Positions 1 to 8,589 of a stretch of DNA of 64,000 bases are shown piece by piece (positions within the stretch are counted from its first letter, which is position 1; every line of letters begins with the position of its first letter). The notes under the pieces were generated by a model. That model made no database searches, was not told the origin of the DNA, and saw only the letters and a program-made list of their open reading frames with translations. This DNA is from Acetobacteraceae bacterium (GTDB lineage: Bacteria; Pseudomonadota; Alphaproteobacteria; Acetobacterales; Acetobacteraceae): NCBI GenBank assembly GCA_027482245.1, contig JAIXWG010000045.1:1-64000 (forward strand), given 5' to 3'. The translations under genes and the position numbers were made by a program.

Positions 1-119
1 CCCGTCTTCGCCAGAACCTTGGTGATCGCCGCCGTCAGCGACGTCTTCCCATGGTCCACGTGCCCGATCGTGCCGATGTTGCAGTGCGGCTTCGTCCGCT
101 CGAATTTCGCCTTGGCCAT
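1..119 (-). CDS. tuf: Elongation factor Tu, N-terminal fragment
   Basis: This is the first 39 or so codons of EF-Tu, the GTPase that carries aminoacyl-tRNA to the ribosome; the rest lies beyond the left edge of the window. The start reads [12 protein letters not shown], followed by the G1 phosphate-binding loop GHVDHGKT at residues 19-26, which is diagnostic. The gene follows tRNA-Tyr and tRNA-Gly on the same strand, a common arrangement in proteobacteria, so the three are probably co-transcribed. The call is secure; only the truncation is imposed by the window. Confidence 0.98.
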   Translation of the reverse strand, partial: MAKAKFERTKPHCNIGTIGHVDHGKTSLTAAITKVLAKT

Positions 120-204
120 CTGCCCTGTTCCCGCTCTCGCCCGGGGATGTCCCGGAGATCTGTTGCTGTCCCGCGCGCAGACCGTGCCCGCCCGCCCGCG
201 CGCG

Positions 205-278
205 TGGAGCGGGTGAGGGGAATCGAACCCCCGTAGCCAGCTTGGAAGGCTGGTGCTCTACCATTGAGCTACACCCGC
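205..278 (-). tRNA. trnG: tRNA-Gly (anticodon TCC)
   Basis: Read on the minus strand the sequence begins GCGGGTGTAGCTCAATGG and ends CTCACCCGC followed by T and an encoded CCA. The acceptor stem pairs fully, the T-loop reads TTCGATT, and the anticodon loop CTTCCAA puts anticodon TCC at 244-246. It lies between tRNA-Tyr and tuf on the same strand and is likely processed from a shared transcript. Confidence 0.97.
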
Positions 279-356
279 GCCGCGACGCCGGTATGCGGCG
301 CTGCGCGGCCCGGTAGTTCCGGGTTGCGCCTCATGCGCGGCGGGCCTGGGGAGATA

Positions 357-438
357 TGGAGGGGGTTGGATTCGAACCAACGTAGGCTGAGCCAGCGGAT
401 TTACAGTCCGCCCCCTTTAGCCACTCGGGCACCCCTCC
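357..438 (-). tRNA. trnY: tRNA-Tyr (anticodon GTA)
   Basis: On the minus strand it starts GGAGGGGTGCCCGAGTGG and ends CCCCCTCCA. The acceptor stem GGAGGGG pairs with CCCCTCC. It has a long variable arm, as expected of a class II tRNA, and anticodon GTA is at 402-404. The 3' CCA is not encoded, unlike the neighbouring tRNA-Gly. Confidence 0.96.
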
Positions 439-569
439 GCAGTCCGTCCCGGACCTGCCAGCTTGAGCGGGCGGGGCTTTGCCCGGTCGCGGGCCCGCTG
501 TCAACGGCGCGCGGCGCGAAGAAGCGCGGTGGCGCTGGACAGGGGGGGCTTGGCGCGCGACATGGGGCC

Positions 570-1889
570 ATGCCCCGCAAGCCCCCTGCCCCGCCCAGCC
601 CGCCGCGCCGACCGGCTTCCAAGGGGGGCGCGAAACCCGGGATGGGCGGCCGCCCGCCCCGCCCGGAAGGCGCGCCCGCCGGGGATCGCCCCACCCGATT
701 CGGCCCCCGCCCGCTGGTCGGCAAGCCGCATCGCCAGAAGGGCGGCGGCGGTGACCACGCCGCGGCGGAGCGCCCGCGCGCGCCCCGAGGAGATGCGCCC
801 CGGTGGGACGCGCCGCGCGACAGCCGCCCCCGCAGCGACCGCCCGCGGACCGACCGTCCCCGCGACGACCGGCCCCGCGACGACCGGCCCCGCGAGGATC
901 GGCCACGTGCGGCGCGGGAAGAGGCGCCCCGCGCCGTCACGCCCCGCCCCGCGCCCGCCGCCCGCCCGCCGCGGGAGGAGCCGGAAGCCGCCGCCCCCGC
1001 CCCGCGCGGCCGCGACCGCCGCGGCATGGGCGATGCGAAGCCGCGCGCGGTGGAAGCTCCTGCCCCCGCCCGGCTGCCCCGCCCCTCCCAGGCCGCCATC
1101 GCGCGGGATGCGGCGCCCGGCGGCACGATCTGGCTGCACGGGCTGCACGCCGTCGCCGCCGCGCTGGCGAACCCGCGCCGCCGCCCCCGCCGCCTGCTGC
1201 TGACGGTGGAGGCCGAGGCCGCGCTGGCCGAGACGCTGCCGAAGCCCTGGCGCCTGGCGGCGGAGCGGGTCGAGAAGAACCGCTTCCAGACCTTCCTGCC
1301 GGAGGATTCGGTCCACCAGGGCGCCGCGCTGCTGACGGAGCCCCTGCCGCCCCTGCCGCTGGAGGACTGCATCGCCACGCGCCCCGGCCCCGTGCTGGTG
1401 CTGGACCAGGTGACGGACCCCCGCAATGTCGGCGCCATCCTGCGTTCCGCCGCCGCCTTCGGCGCCGCCTGCGTTGTCATGCAGGACCGCCACGCGCCGC
1501 CGGAGACGGGGGCGCTGGCGCGCGCGGCCTCCGGCGCGCTGGAACTCGTGCCCATCGCGCGGGAGGTGAACCTCTCCCGCGCCATCGTCGCGCTACAGAA
1601 GGCGGGCTTCTGGGTGCTGGGCCTGGCCGGCGAGGGCAAGCGCACGCTGGCGGAAGGCGTGGCACGCGACCGGCGGATGGTGCTGGTGCTGGGCGCGGAG
1701 GATGCGGGCCTGCGCCGCCTGCAGCGGGAGACCTGCGACGAGCTGGTGCGCCTGCCGATGGCGCCCGGTGTCGAAAGCCTGAACGTCGCCGCGGCGGCGG
1801 CCGTGGCACTCTACGAGATCGCGCGCGGCGAGCCGGAACCGGCGGCCGTCCTGGCGGATGCCGGGGATGAGGAGGAGAGCGAGGAATGA
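570..1889 (+). CDS. rlmB: 23S rRNA (guanosine-2'-O-)-methyltransferase RlmB, TrmH/SpoU family
   Basis: Predicted 439-residue SPOUT methyltransferase that 2'-O-methylates a guanosine of 23S rRNA using SAM. From about residue 187 comes the substrate-binding domain (IWLHGLHAVAAAL). The SpoU catalytic domain starts near 274 with LDQVTDPRNVGAILRSAA (motif 1), then LVLGAEDAGLR (motif 2) and LPMAPGVESLNVAAAAAVAL (motif 3). About 180 N-terminal residues are a Pro/Arg/Asp-rich, probably disordered extension that includes a five-residue repeat RPRDD encoded by a 15-bp tandem repeat. The ATG at 570 is chosen because a G-rich ribosome site lies just upstream and the frame above it runs through the tRNA genes. 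It is divergent from tRNA-Tyr and overlaps the next gene by four bases. Confidence 0.93.
   Translation: MPRKPPAPPSPPRRPASKGGAKPGMGGRPPRPEGAPAGDRPTRFGPRPLVGKPHRQKGGGGDHAAAERPRAPRGDAPRWDAPRDSRPRSDRPRTDRPRDDRPRDDRPREDRPRAAREEAPRAVTPRPAPAARPPREEPEAAAPAPRGRDRRGMGDAKPRAVEAPAPARLPRPSQAAIARDAAPGGTIWLHGLHAVAAALANPRRRPRRLLLTVEAEAALAETLPKPWRLAAERVEKNRFQTFLPEDSVHQGAALLTEPLPPLPLEDCIATRPGPVLVLDQVTDPRNVGAILRSAAAFGAACVVMQDRHAPPETGALARAASGALELVPIAREVNLSRAIVALQKAGFWVLGLAGEGKRTLAEGVARDRRMVLVLGAEDAGLRRLQRETCDELVRLPMAPGVESLNVAAAAAVALYEIARGEPEPAAVLADAGDEEESEE
836..895 (+). repeat. 15-bp tandem repeat inside rlmB
   Basis: Copies of CGACCGGCCCCGCGA and close variants follow one another; two copies at 866-880 and 881-895 are identical, and diverged copies precede and follow. 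They encode the RPRxD repeats of the RlmB N-terminal extension, so copy number can change in frame. Confidence 0.8.
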
Positions 1890-2653
1890 CGAGCAGGGCC
1901 GCCACCGCCATCCTGGAAGGCCGCCGCGGCCGCCGCCTGCTGGCGCCACTCGGCGATGCCGCGCCCGCCGATGCGGCGGCCGGCTACGCCGCGCAGCGGG
2001 AGGTCGCGCAGGCCATGGGCGCGGTGCCGCCCGCGGGCTTCAAGATCGGCGCGACGACGAAGCAGATGCAGGCCTATCTGGGCCTGACCGGCCCGGCGGC
2101 CGGCTTCGTGCCCGCGGCCGGCGTGCACGCCACGCCCGCCCAGGTCCGGTTCGCGGATTTCGTGAATCCGGGCGTGGAATGCGAGGTCGGGCTGCGGCTC
2201 GGCGCCGACATCCCCTTCGGCCCCTGCACGCGGGACCAGGCGGCGGCTGCGGTGGACGCGGTCTTTCCGGCGATCGAGATCGTGGAGAAGCGCTACGGCG
2301 ACCTCGCCACGCTCGGCACGCCGACGCTGATCGCCGACCAGGTCTTCCACGCCGGCGGCGTGCTGGGCGCGCCGCGGGCGGATTGGCAGGGCATCGACCT
2401 CGGCGCCACGCGCGGGCGCATGACCGTCGGCGGCAGCCTCTATGGCGAGGGCGTCGGCGCGGACCTGCTCGGCCATCCGATGGAGGCGCTGGCCTGGCTC
2501 GCGGGTTCCGGCGCGGCCGAGGTCTTCGGCGGGCTGAAGGCGGGGCAGGTGGTGTTCCTCGGCTCCGTCACGCCGCCGGCCTGGATCGAGGGGCCGACCA
2601 GCGTCGTGGCGGAGTTCGACACGCTGGGCCGGGTGACGCTCGACTTCACGTGA
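1886..2653 (+). CDS. 2-keto-4-pentenoate hydratase / fumarylacetoacetate hydrolase family protein
   Basis: A 255-residue protein of the MhpD/DmpH type, which hydrate or decarboxylate 2-oxo acids in meta-cleavage aromatic catabolism using a divalent metal. Supporting features are an early lysine in PPAGFKIGATTKQMQAY, the metal-binding-like FVNPGVECEVGLRLG segment, and VEKRYGD in the middle. Length matches the hydratase family. Its ATG overlaps the rlmB stop (ATGA), so it is translationally coupled to it, although the two functions look unrelated. The exact substrate cannot be read from sequence. Confidence 0.82.
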   Translation: MTSRAATAILEGRRGRRLLAPLGDAAPADAAAGYAAQREVAQAMGAVPPAGFKIGATTKQMQAYLGLTGPAAGFVPAAGVHATPAQVRFADFVNPGVECEVGLRLGADIPFGPCTRDQAAAAVDAVFPAIEIVEKRYGDLATLGTPTLIADQVFHAGGVLGAPRADWQGIDLGATRGRMTVGGSLYGEGVGADLLGHPMEALAWLAGSGAAEVFGGLKAGQVVFLGSVTPPAWIEGPTSVVAEFDTLGRVTLDFT

Positions 2654-2774
2654 CCGGACACTGACCGGACCGGCGGCGCGCATTCATCATCGCGCAACCC
2701 GAATCGGTCATGGTGTCTCCGCCGCGACCACCGGGCGGCGACTCGCCAGAAAGGCATCCTCTCACGGGAAAGCC

Positions 2775-3002
2775 ATGCGAATCGCCAACTGGAACAACCT
2801 GCCCGAAGACCTGCAGCTCGTGCTGTCGCGCGAAGCGCTGCGCCGGGCGGCGGAGACGCTTGCCGAGCATGCGGAAATGCTGGCCGAGGAGATGGAAAGC
2901 GGCACGCTTTCCGACCGCGGCGGGCCCGACGCGCTGCGGCTATTCGCCGCCGTGGTGCGCGCGACCAATGACGATGCCTTCGGGCAGGTCGGCCACGCCT
3001 GA
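2775..3002 (+). CDS. Small hypothetical protein, helical
   Basis: A 75-residue acidic protein beginning MRIANWNNLPEDLQ and continuing with an alanine/glutamate/leucine-rich stretch (RAAETLAEHAEMLAEEM) that should form helices. No signal peptide, membrane segment or cysteine motif is visible. Composition looks like a real protein rather than a shadow frame. Its last 60 or so bases overlap the end of the convergent membrane-protein gene. I do not recognise the family. Confidence 0.6.
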   Translation: MRIANWNNLPEDLQLVLSREALRRAAETLAEHAEMLAEEMESGTLSDRGGPDALRLFAAVVRATNDDAFGQVGHA

Positions 3003-4547
3003 GGTGCTGGCGGGCGCGGCCTCGAACAGATGCGCCGCGAAGCCGCGGCGGGCGTCGCGCCAGGGGGTTGCGGCCTCCCGCCACGCGGGGTCGGCGCGCA
3101 GCCGGGCGAGCGCGGCATCCGCCTGGCGGGCACCATCGCGGTCCGTGATGGCGAGCAGCACCAGGCGGCGATAGGCGGCGGGCGGCGTGACCGGCACGCC
3201 GTCCCGCAGCAGCAGCATCGGCTGGTCCGCGGGCGCTTCCCGCAGCGTCGCGACCACGATGCCGACGCCGTCGTTCCCGCGCGGCACCAGCAGCAGCGTC
3301 TGCGGCCCCAGCAGGGGTGACAGTGCCGCCATGGCGTCGCGATAGGCCTGGCGCGTGGCAGGGTGCAGCGCCATGCCGGCGATGCCCGCGCCCTGCACCG
3401 CCAGCAGCAGGGCAAGCCCCGCCAGCGCCGCACGCGGATGGCGCTGCGCCACCGCGCCGGCCGCGCCCGCCAGCAGCAGCGCCGCGAAGGGCCCGGCGAA
3501 GGCGAGGTAGCGCAACTCCACCGGCGTGTTCCCCGCCAGCGCGCCCAGCAGCAGCAGCCCCGCCGACGGCGCCGCGAAGCCGCCGAGCCACAGCCAGCGC
3601 GTCGGCCCGAGCCCCCGCCAGCGCCACGCCACGGCGACGGCACCCGCCAGCAGCAGCCCCGCCAGCCCCGCCCCCAGCGCCAGCCGCGCCACGCCATCGG
3701 CATAGAGCGGCAGGCCGCCGAAGAGGTTGGCGGCGTTGAACTGGCCGAGCAGCTTCAGCGCCGGCAGGATCGCGAAGGGCTCGAACTGCTCCGGCCGGCT
3801 GCCGCGCTGGGGCAGGAAGTAGGAGAGGTTGGCGAGTTGCAGCGCCAGGAAAGGCACTGCCGCCACCGCCAGCAGCCGCAGCCTCGCCCAGCCGAGCCCC
3901 GGGGCGATCAGCAGCCAGCCCAGCAGCGCTGCCGCCGGGAAGGCTGCGAGGTAGTTGGTGAAGGAAGCGAGCCCCGCCGCCAGCCCCGCCGCGCCCGCGG
4001 CCACCGCGCTGTTGCGCCGCCAGGCCAGCACCACCGCCAGCGCCGCCAGCCCCAGCATCAGATGCGCCAGCGCGAAGCCGCGCGCCACGCCGCCGGTATA
4101 GGCGAAGCCGTAGGACAGCGCGGTCAGCAGCCCCGCGGCCAACGGCGGAATGCCGGCCAGCCCCGCCGCCGCCATGAAGGCCGCCACGGCCGCCACCGCA
4201 CAGAGGACCGAAAAGGCGCGCAGCGCGCCGAGCTCCGTCAGCCCGGCCTGGCGCAGCAGCCCCGCGGCCCAGAAATAGAGGGGCGGGTGCACATCCGTCT
4301 CCCGCAGCTGCCGCGCCACCTCGGCCGGCGGCACCACCGCCTCCAGCACCGGGGCGACGTCGCGCGGCGTGAAGGCGCCCTCCGGCCAGGCCGGGCGCGG
4401 CACGGGGGAGGTGACCAGGCTCGTATAGCCCTCGTCATACTCCGCCGAGCGCAGCACCGCCCCGGCGCCGATGGCCAGGGCGGCGATGAACAGGACGATG
4501 GCCAGGGCGGCGCGCGTGCCGCCCTGGCGCAGGAGGGCCGGAACCAT
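2940..4547 (-). CDS. Polytopic membrane protein, GT-C glycosyltransferase-like (family 39 type)
   Basis: A 535-residue protein with about ten hydrophobic segments. After the first membrane helix the sequence SAEYDEGYTS places acidic residues in the periplasmic loop, as in GT-C enzymes of the ArnT/PMT type that transfer sugars from polyprenyl-phosphate donors. Further along, VHPPLYFWAAGLL resembles the HPP-containing loop of the same superfamily. The C-terminal soluble part is short. It lies convergent with a small hypothetical gene and divergent from tRNA-Thr. Acceptor and donor are unknown; a non-enzymatic membrane protein is less likely but possible. Confidence 0.72.
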   Translation of the reverse strand: MVPALLRQGGTRAALAIVLFIAALAIGAGAVLRSAEYDEGYTSLVTSPVPRPAWPEGAFTPRDVAPVLEAVVPPAEVARQLRETDVHPPLYFWAAGLLRQAGLTELGALRAFSVLCAVAAVAAFMAAAGLAGIPPLAAGLLTALSYGFAYTGGVARGFALAHLMLGLAALAVVLAWRRNSAVAAGAAGLAAGLASFTNYLAAFPAAALLGWLLIAPGLGWARLRLLAVAAVPFLALQLANLSYFLPQRGSRPEQFEPFAILPALKLLGQFNAANLFGGLPLYADGVARLALGAGLAGLLLAGAVAVAWRWRGLGPTRWLWLGGFAAPSAGLLLLGALAGNTPVELRYLAFAGPFAALLLAGAAGAVAQRHPRAALAGLALLLAVQGAGIAGMALHPATRQAYRDAMAALSPLLGPQTLLLVPRGNDGVGIVVATLREAPADQPMLLLRDGVPVTPPAAYRRLVLLAITDRDGARQADAALARLRADPAWREAATPWRDARRGFAAHLFEAAPASTSGVADLPEGIVIGRAHHGGE

Positions 4548-4710
4548 GTGGCGAAATCCCCGCGATACCGTCGCGCAAGACGCGGCAGCGGCGGCGGCGA
4601 TGCCCGGGCCCAGGACAAGATGCCGTGACCACGCACCCGATTCGCAGCCGGCACGCGGTCGCCGAACCGGTTGAGCGAATGTCCCCGACGCGCTAGTGCT
4701 GCGCGCCGGC

Positions 4711-4785
<75 letters not shown>

Positions 4786-4798
4786 GCCATCCCGCCCG

Positions 4799-5593
4799 TC
4801 AGCCGCCCTTCGCCAGGAAGCGTTCCATCACCCGCTGCGGCTCGCCGGCCTCGAAGGCCTGGCGGTGGATCAGGCGGGCGGCCTCGAAAGTCTCGTCGAA
4901 GCCGGGCTGGGTCAGGTCGGCGATGCGCTGCTTCGTCAAGCGGAAGGCGAGCGGGGGCTTGGAGGCGAGGTCCGCCGCCACCGCCAGCGCCTTGGCGTGC
5001 ACCTCCCCGGGCGCGACCAGATGGTGCAGCAGGCCGATCCGGTGCGCTTCCTCGGCGGAGGCCAGGCGGCCGGTCAGCACCATCTCCACCGCGCGGGACA
5101 GGCCCAGCATCTCCCGCATGATCCAGAAGCCGGTGGCGCTGACGATGCCGGAATTGATCTCCGGCTGGCCCATCCGGGAACCCGCATGGCCAACCCGGAT
5201 GTCGCACATCAGCGCGGCCTGGAAGGCGGATCCCGCCGCCAGGCCGTTCAGCGCCGCCACCAGCGGCTTCTCGAACCGCCGCAGCGCGCCGTAGAGGCGC
5301 CGCCATTCCCCGATCCATTCCTCGGCCCGGGCGCCGTCGAAGGTCTTGCCCTCATTCAGGTCCTGGCCGGCGCAGAAGGCGCGGTCGCCGGCGCCGGTCA
5401 GCACCACGGCGGTGATGGCGGGGTCGCGGCCGGCATCGGCCAGCAGGTCGAGCAGCCGGGCCCGCATGGCGGCATTCCAGGCGTTCAGCCGTTCGGGGCG
5501 GTTCAGCGTGATGACCAGCGTCGCGCCGTCCATCGCCGCCAGCACCTGCCGCTCGGCCTCCCGCGCGGCTTCGGCATCGATGGTCAGGGTCAT
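4799..5593 (-). CDS. Enoyl-CoA hydratase/isomerase family protein
   Basis: A 264-residue crotonase-fold enzyme acting on acyl-CoA thioesters. The oxyanion-hole segments are visible: AFCAGQDLNEG and ALNGLAAGSAFQAALMCDIRVG. RMGQPEINSGIVSATG supplies the glutamate used by hydratases. The start is placed at MTLTIDAE, matching the usual family N-terminus; an upstream in-frame start would add 24 residues without homology-like features. It stands alone, 14 bases downstream of the tRNA-Thr on the opposite strand. Hydratase, isomerase or dehalogenase activity cannot be separated from sequence alone. Confidence 0.88.
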   Translation of the reverse strand: MTLTIDAEAAREAERQVLAAMDGATLVITLNRPERLNAWNAAMRARLLDLLADAGRDPAITAVVLTGAGDRAFCAGQDLNEGKTFDGARAEEWIGEWRRLYGALRRFEKPLVAALNGLAAGSAFQAALMCDIRVGHAGSRMGQPEINSGIVSATGFWIMREMLGLSRAVEMVLTGRLASAEEAHRIGLLHHLVAPGEVHAKALAVAADLASKPPLAFRLTKQRIADLTQPGFDETFEAARLIHRQAFEAGEPQRVMERFLAKGG

Positions 5594-5699
5594 GCGGAGG
5601 AATCCTTCCGGGACGGGTGCGGCGGCGCGGCCGGCACTCTCGCCCGCATCCCGGCGGCGGGACAAGCCAGGCCGGGCCCGCGGCGGCAGCGCGCCGGCG

Positions 5700-7721
5700 C
5701 TAGCCCATCATCTCGATCGGCGCCGAATCGATCTCCGCCGGGCGGCCGGGCCGGGGGAAGCTCAGGCGCCACAGCATGCCGCCCGGCCGCATCTCCTGGT
5801 CCGCCCGGCCGCGCAAATCATAGGCCACGCAACGCTCGATCAGCCGGCCGCCGAAGCCGCGCCGCTGCGGCCGCGGCAGGGCCGCCGGCAGGGCGATGGG
5901 CGCGGCCTCGTCCCACTCCATCGCCACCTGCCCGGCCTCCGTCAGCGCCCAGGTGATGGAAACGCTGCCCTCCGCCCCCGGGCGCAGCGCGCCGTGCTTG
6001 GCGGCGTTCGTCGCCAGTTCGTGCAGCACCAGCGCCATGGCGAGAGTCTGCTTGGCCGGCAGCAGCACCGGCGGGCCGGCCCAACTGACGATGCGGCCAA
6101 AGGGCGCGAGGGTGGAGGCGACCAGCGCCGCGAGCTCCACCGCGCCATTGGCCGATTCGAACAGCGCATCCTGGGCGCGGGCCAGGTGGGTCAGGCGGCC
6201 GGAGAAGCTCTGCTTGAACTGCTCCAGCGATTCGCTCTGCGCCAGGGTCTGCGCCGCCACCGCCTGCACCACGGCCAGGGCATTCTTCACGCGATGGCGC
6301 AGTTCCGCCGTCAGCAGCGCCTGCTGGCGTTCGGCATGGCGCCGCGCGCCGATGTCGAGGAAGGCCGCCACCGCGATCCTTTCCCCGCCCGCGGCGGCCA
6401 CGGCGGCGGCGCTGACGGCGAGGAAGGTCTCGCTGCCATCGGCGCGGCGGAGCGGCAGTTCCAGCCCATCCGTCGCAACACCCTCCGCCACCGCCAGGCG
6501 CAGCGGTTCGGCCAGCGGGTCGGGCCCGGCCCCGCCATCGGCGGGCGGCAGCAGGGCCTGCGCGCGGGCATTGCGGTAGGTCTCCCGCCCCGAGGGGATC
6601 TCCGCCAGCACGACGGCGACCGGCATCTGGTCCAGCACCGCGCGCAGCCGCGCCTCCTGCTGGCGCAGCTTCTCCTCCCGCAGCGCCACGGCATCCGCCA
6701 TGGCGTTGAAGCCGGCGGCGAGGCGACCGATCTCCCAGCCCTCCGTGACCTTGGTCCGGGCGCCGCGGTCGCCCGCGGTCCAGCGGCGCATCGTGTCCAG
6801 CAGCCGGTCCACCGGGTCCCGCAGCGCCAGCCGACCGAATACCCAGGCCGCTGCGAGGGCGGAGGCCAGGCCGGCCACGATCATCAGGGCGCCGCGGCGC
6901 GTGGCGCGGTCGATCTCCGCGAAGGCGGCGGCCGTGCCGTAGCCTGCGCTGACGTAGAGGCCCTCCAGCGGCGGCGCATCCACCGGCAGGTAGGCGAGCA
7001 TGCGGTTGGTGCCGTCCTGGCTCGTCACCTGCATCACGCCGCCGCCGTCCGGCGCGTTCACCAGCGGCAGGAAGCGATCCGGGATCCGGGTGGCGATGAA
7101 GCGTTCGGGCTGCGGGTAGCGGGCGACGATGACGCCATCCCGGTCCGCGATCGTGACGGATCCATCGGCCGGCAGGGCACCTTCCACCACGAGGTTGGCA
7201 GAGAGCCAGGCGCTCTCGTAGCTCGCGATCGCGACCAGCACGACCTGCCCGTCCTGCAGGATCGGCAGCGCGACCGGCAGGAAGGGCGCGCGGCCGCCCA
7301 TGGCGACCAGGGAGCCGACCTGGAACTGCCCGCTGGCGATCGCGGCCTGGAAATAGGCGCGGTTGGCGATGGTGCCGGAGGATGCATCGCCGTTCGAGCT
7401 GCACAACATGCGCCCGCTGGCATCGGCGACACCGATGGAGGCATAGCGATCCATGCGCGCGCGCAGCGCCATCAGCCCCTCGGAGCAGCCGGGGAAGGTG
7501 CCGTTGCGGAGATGGGCTTCGCCGACGGCGGCCAGCATGTTGCGCGCGCCCTCCAGCAGGCGTGCGACCTCCGACGCCGATTGCAGCGCAAAGCGGCGGG
7601 CTTCCTGCTCCACGCCCGTGATCCGGGACTGGCGAAGCGCCACCTCATGCCACGCCTGGATCGCCAGGGCGGGCAGGACGGCGGCGGCGCAGAGGGCGAT
7701 GATGCGCGACGAAAGGCGCAT
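5700..7721 (-). CDS. Membrane sensor histidine kinase, HWE/HisKA_2 type with HAMP and PAS
   Basis: A 673-residue kinase. An N-terminal membrane helix (IIALCAAAVLPALAIQAW) is followed by a roughly 250-residue periplasmic Cache-like sensor, a second helix (ALMIVAGLASALAAAWVFG), a HAMP segment, and a PAS-like domain from about residue 330. The dimerisation/phosphoacceptor segment is AELRHRVKNALAVVQAVA with His 476, the HWE-family HRVKN signature. The ATPase domain carries LVLHELATNAAKHGAL and GFGGRLIERC. Such kinases often feed the general stress response or single-domain receivers. The start at MRLSSRIIALC is preferred because the longer frame only adds an unstructured N-terminus. No response regulator is adjacent. 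Confidence 0.86.
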   Translation of the reverse strand: MRLSSRIIALCAAAVLPALAIQAWHEVALRQSRITGVEQEARRFALQSASEVARLLEGARNMLAAVGEAHLRNGTFPGCSEGLMALRARMDRYASIGVADASGRMLCSSNGDASSGTIANRAYFQAAIASGQFQVGSLVAMGGRAPFLPVALPILQDGQVVLVAIASYESAWLSANLVVEGALPADGSVTIADRDGVIVARYPQPERFIATRIPDRFLPLVNAPDGGGVMQVTSQDGTNRMLAYLPVDAPPLEGLYVSAGYGTAAAFAEIDRATRRGALMIVAGLASALAAAWVFGRLALRDPVDRLLDTMRRWTAGDRGARTKVTEGWEIGRLAAGFNAMADAVALREEKLRQQEARLRAVLDQMPVAVVLAEIPSGRETYRNARAQALLPPADGGAGPDPLAEPLRLAVAEGVATDGLELPLRRADGSETFLAVSAAAVAAAGGERIAVAAFLDIGARRHAERQQALLTAELRHRVKNALAVVQAVAAQTLAQSESLEQFKQSFSGRLTHLARAQDALFESANGAVELAALVASTLAPFGRIVSWAGPPVLLPAKQTLAMALVLHELATNAAKHGALRPGAEGSVSITWALTEAGQVAMEWDEAAPIALPAALPRPQRRGFGGRLIERCVAYDLRGRADQEMRPGGMLWRLSFPRPGRPAEIDSAPIEMMG

Positions 7722-7812
7722 GCGGCGCCGGCTCTCCCGTGGGGCGCGAATCGCTCGCGCGCTTGCCGCTACTGTCCCACGTCGAACCGCTGCTGTTGCG
7801 TCACAAGCGCGT

Positions 7813-7840
7813 GGCCCCGGGTCGTGCATGACCCGGGGCC
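7813..7840. terminator. GC-rich hairpin downstream of the stress-protein gene
   Basis: An 11-bp perfect stem, GGCCCCGGGTC pairing with GACCCGGGGCC, with loop GTGCAT. It sits 45 bases past the stop of the minus-strand gene at 7885-8565 and before the kinase start. There is no T tract, so it is at most a structure-dependent terminator or mRNA 3' end. Confidence 0.5.
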
Positions 7841-7884
7841 GATTCAACCCATGGCTGTGATGTCAGGCCAGGGCAGCCAGGCGA

Positions 7885-8565
7885 TCAGGCAACGTCGCCG
7901 CGCCGGTTCCGCAGCGGGTCGTTCGCGCCCGGCAGCGTATCGGCCATGCGCACGCCGGTCGGGTGCACCACGCCGGCGGTCGTGCCGGTGGTGGCGGCGC
8001 CGAGCATCGGGTCGGCGGGCACGCCGCCGGTCCAGCCGCCCTCGCGCCACTCGGCCTCCCGCCGATCCATGTCGACGGGGTTGTGGCTCTCCAGCACCCG
8101 CTCGGCCTCCGCCGCGCGGCTGTCATCGGTGCGGACGACGACGAGGTGGCCGCCGCGGCGCAGGCCCTCGCTGTAGGTGGCGGCGCTTTCCTCCGGCAGA
8201 CCGGAGGAGGTGAGCGCACCGAGCAGCCCGCCCGCCGCGGCGCCGACGCCGGCGCCGGTGAGCGCCGCGATCAGCCAGCCCGCGGCGACAACCGGGCCGA
8301 TGCCCGGGATCGCGATGGCGCCGAGCCCGGCCAGCAGGCCGGCGCCGCCACCGACGACGGTGCCGAGCGTGGCGCCCGTGCCGGCGCCGGTGCTGTTATC
8401 CGTATCCGTCGTGCTGCCCGCGACCGAGTCATTGGCCACGGCGGCGTCCTGGTTGCCCATGTAGGTGACGTCGTCATGCGGGAAGCCGGCAGCTTCCAGG
8501 TCCCGCACCGCGGCATGGGCGGTGGCGGAGGTATCGAACATCCGGGCGATGGTACGTGAAGCCAT
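7885..8565 (-). CDS. General stress protein 17M-like / DUF1269-type membrane-associated protein
   Basis: A protein of 226 residues. The N-terminal 60 residues (TIARMFDTSATAHAAVRDLE, then AGFPHDDVTYMG) resemble the YflT/general-stress-protein 17M domain. A long glycine/alanine-rich central segment (about residues 85-150) of the DUF1269 kind could insert in membranes, and a soluble C-terminal part follows. The second of two in-frame ATGs (8565) is chosen because AAGGAG lies eight bases upstream of it; the first would leave only two. It follows the secreted-protein gene by 24 bases in the same operon. Function in stress tolerance is inferred from the family. Confidence 0.65.
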   Translation of the reverse strand: MASRTIARMFDTSATAHAAVRDLEAAGFPHDDVTYMGNQDAAVANDSVAGSTTDTDNSTGAGTGATLGTVVGGGAGLLAGLGAIAIPGIGPVVAAGWLIAALTGAGVGAAAGGLLGALTSSGLPEESAATYSEGLRRGGHLVVVRTDDSRAAEAERVLESHNPVDMDRREAEWREGGWTGGVPADPMLGAATTGTTAGVVHPTGVRMADTLPGANDPLRNRRGDVA

Positions 8566-8589
8566 GGTCATTACTCCTTGCTGTGACGA

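Noticed and set aside
264..569. N-terminal extension of rlmB through the tRNA-Tyr gene
   Set aside because: It would translate antisense tRNA sequence; ATG 570 has a ribosome-binding site.
836..895. CRISPR array
   Set aside because: Contiguous 15-bp copies without spacers inside a coding region.
5346..8213. A 955-codon open frame antisense to the enoyl-CoA hydratase and sensor kinase
   Set aside because: Low-complexity composition and no motif; the minus strand has well-defined domains throughout.
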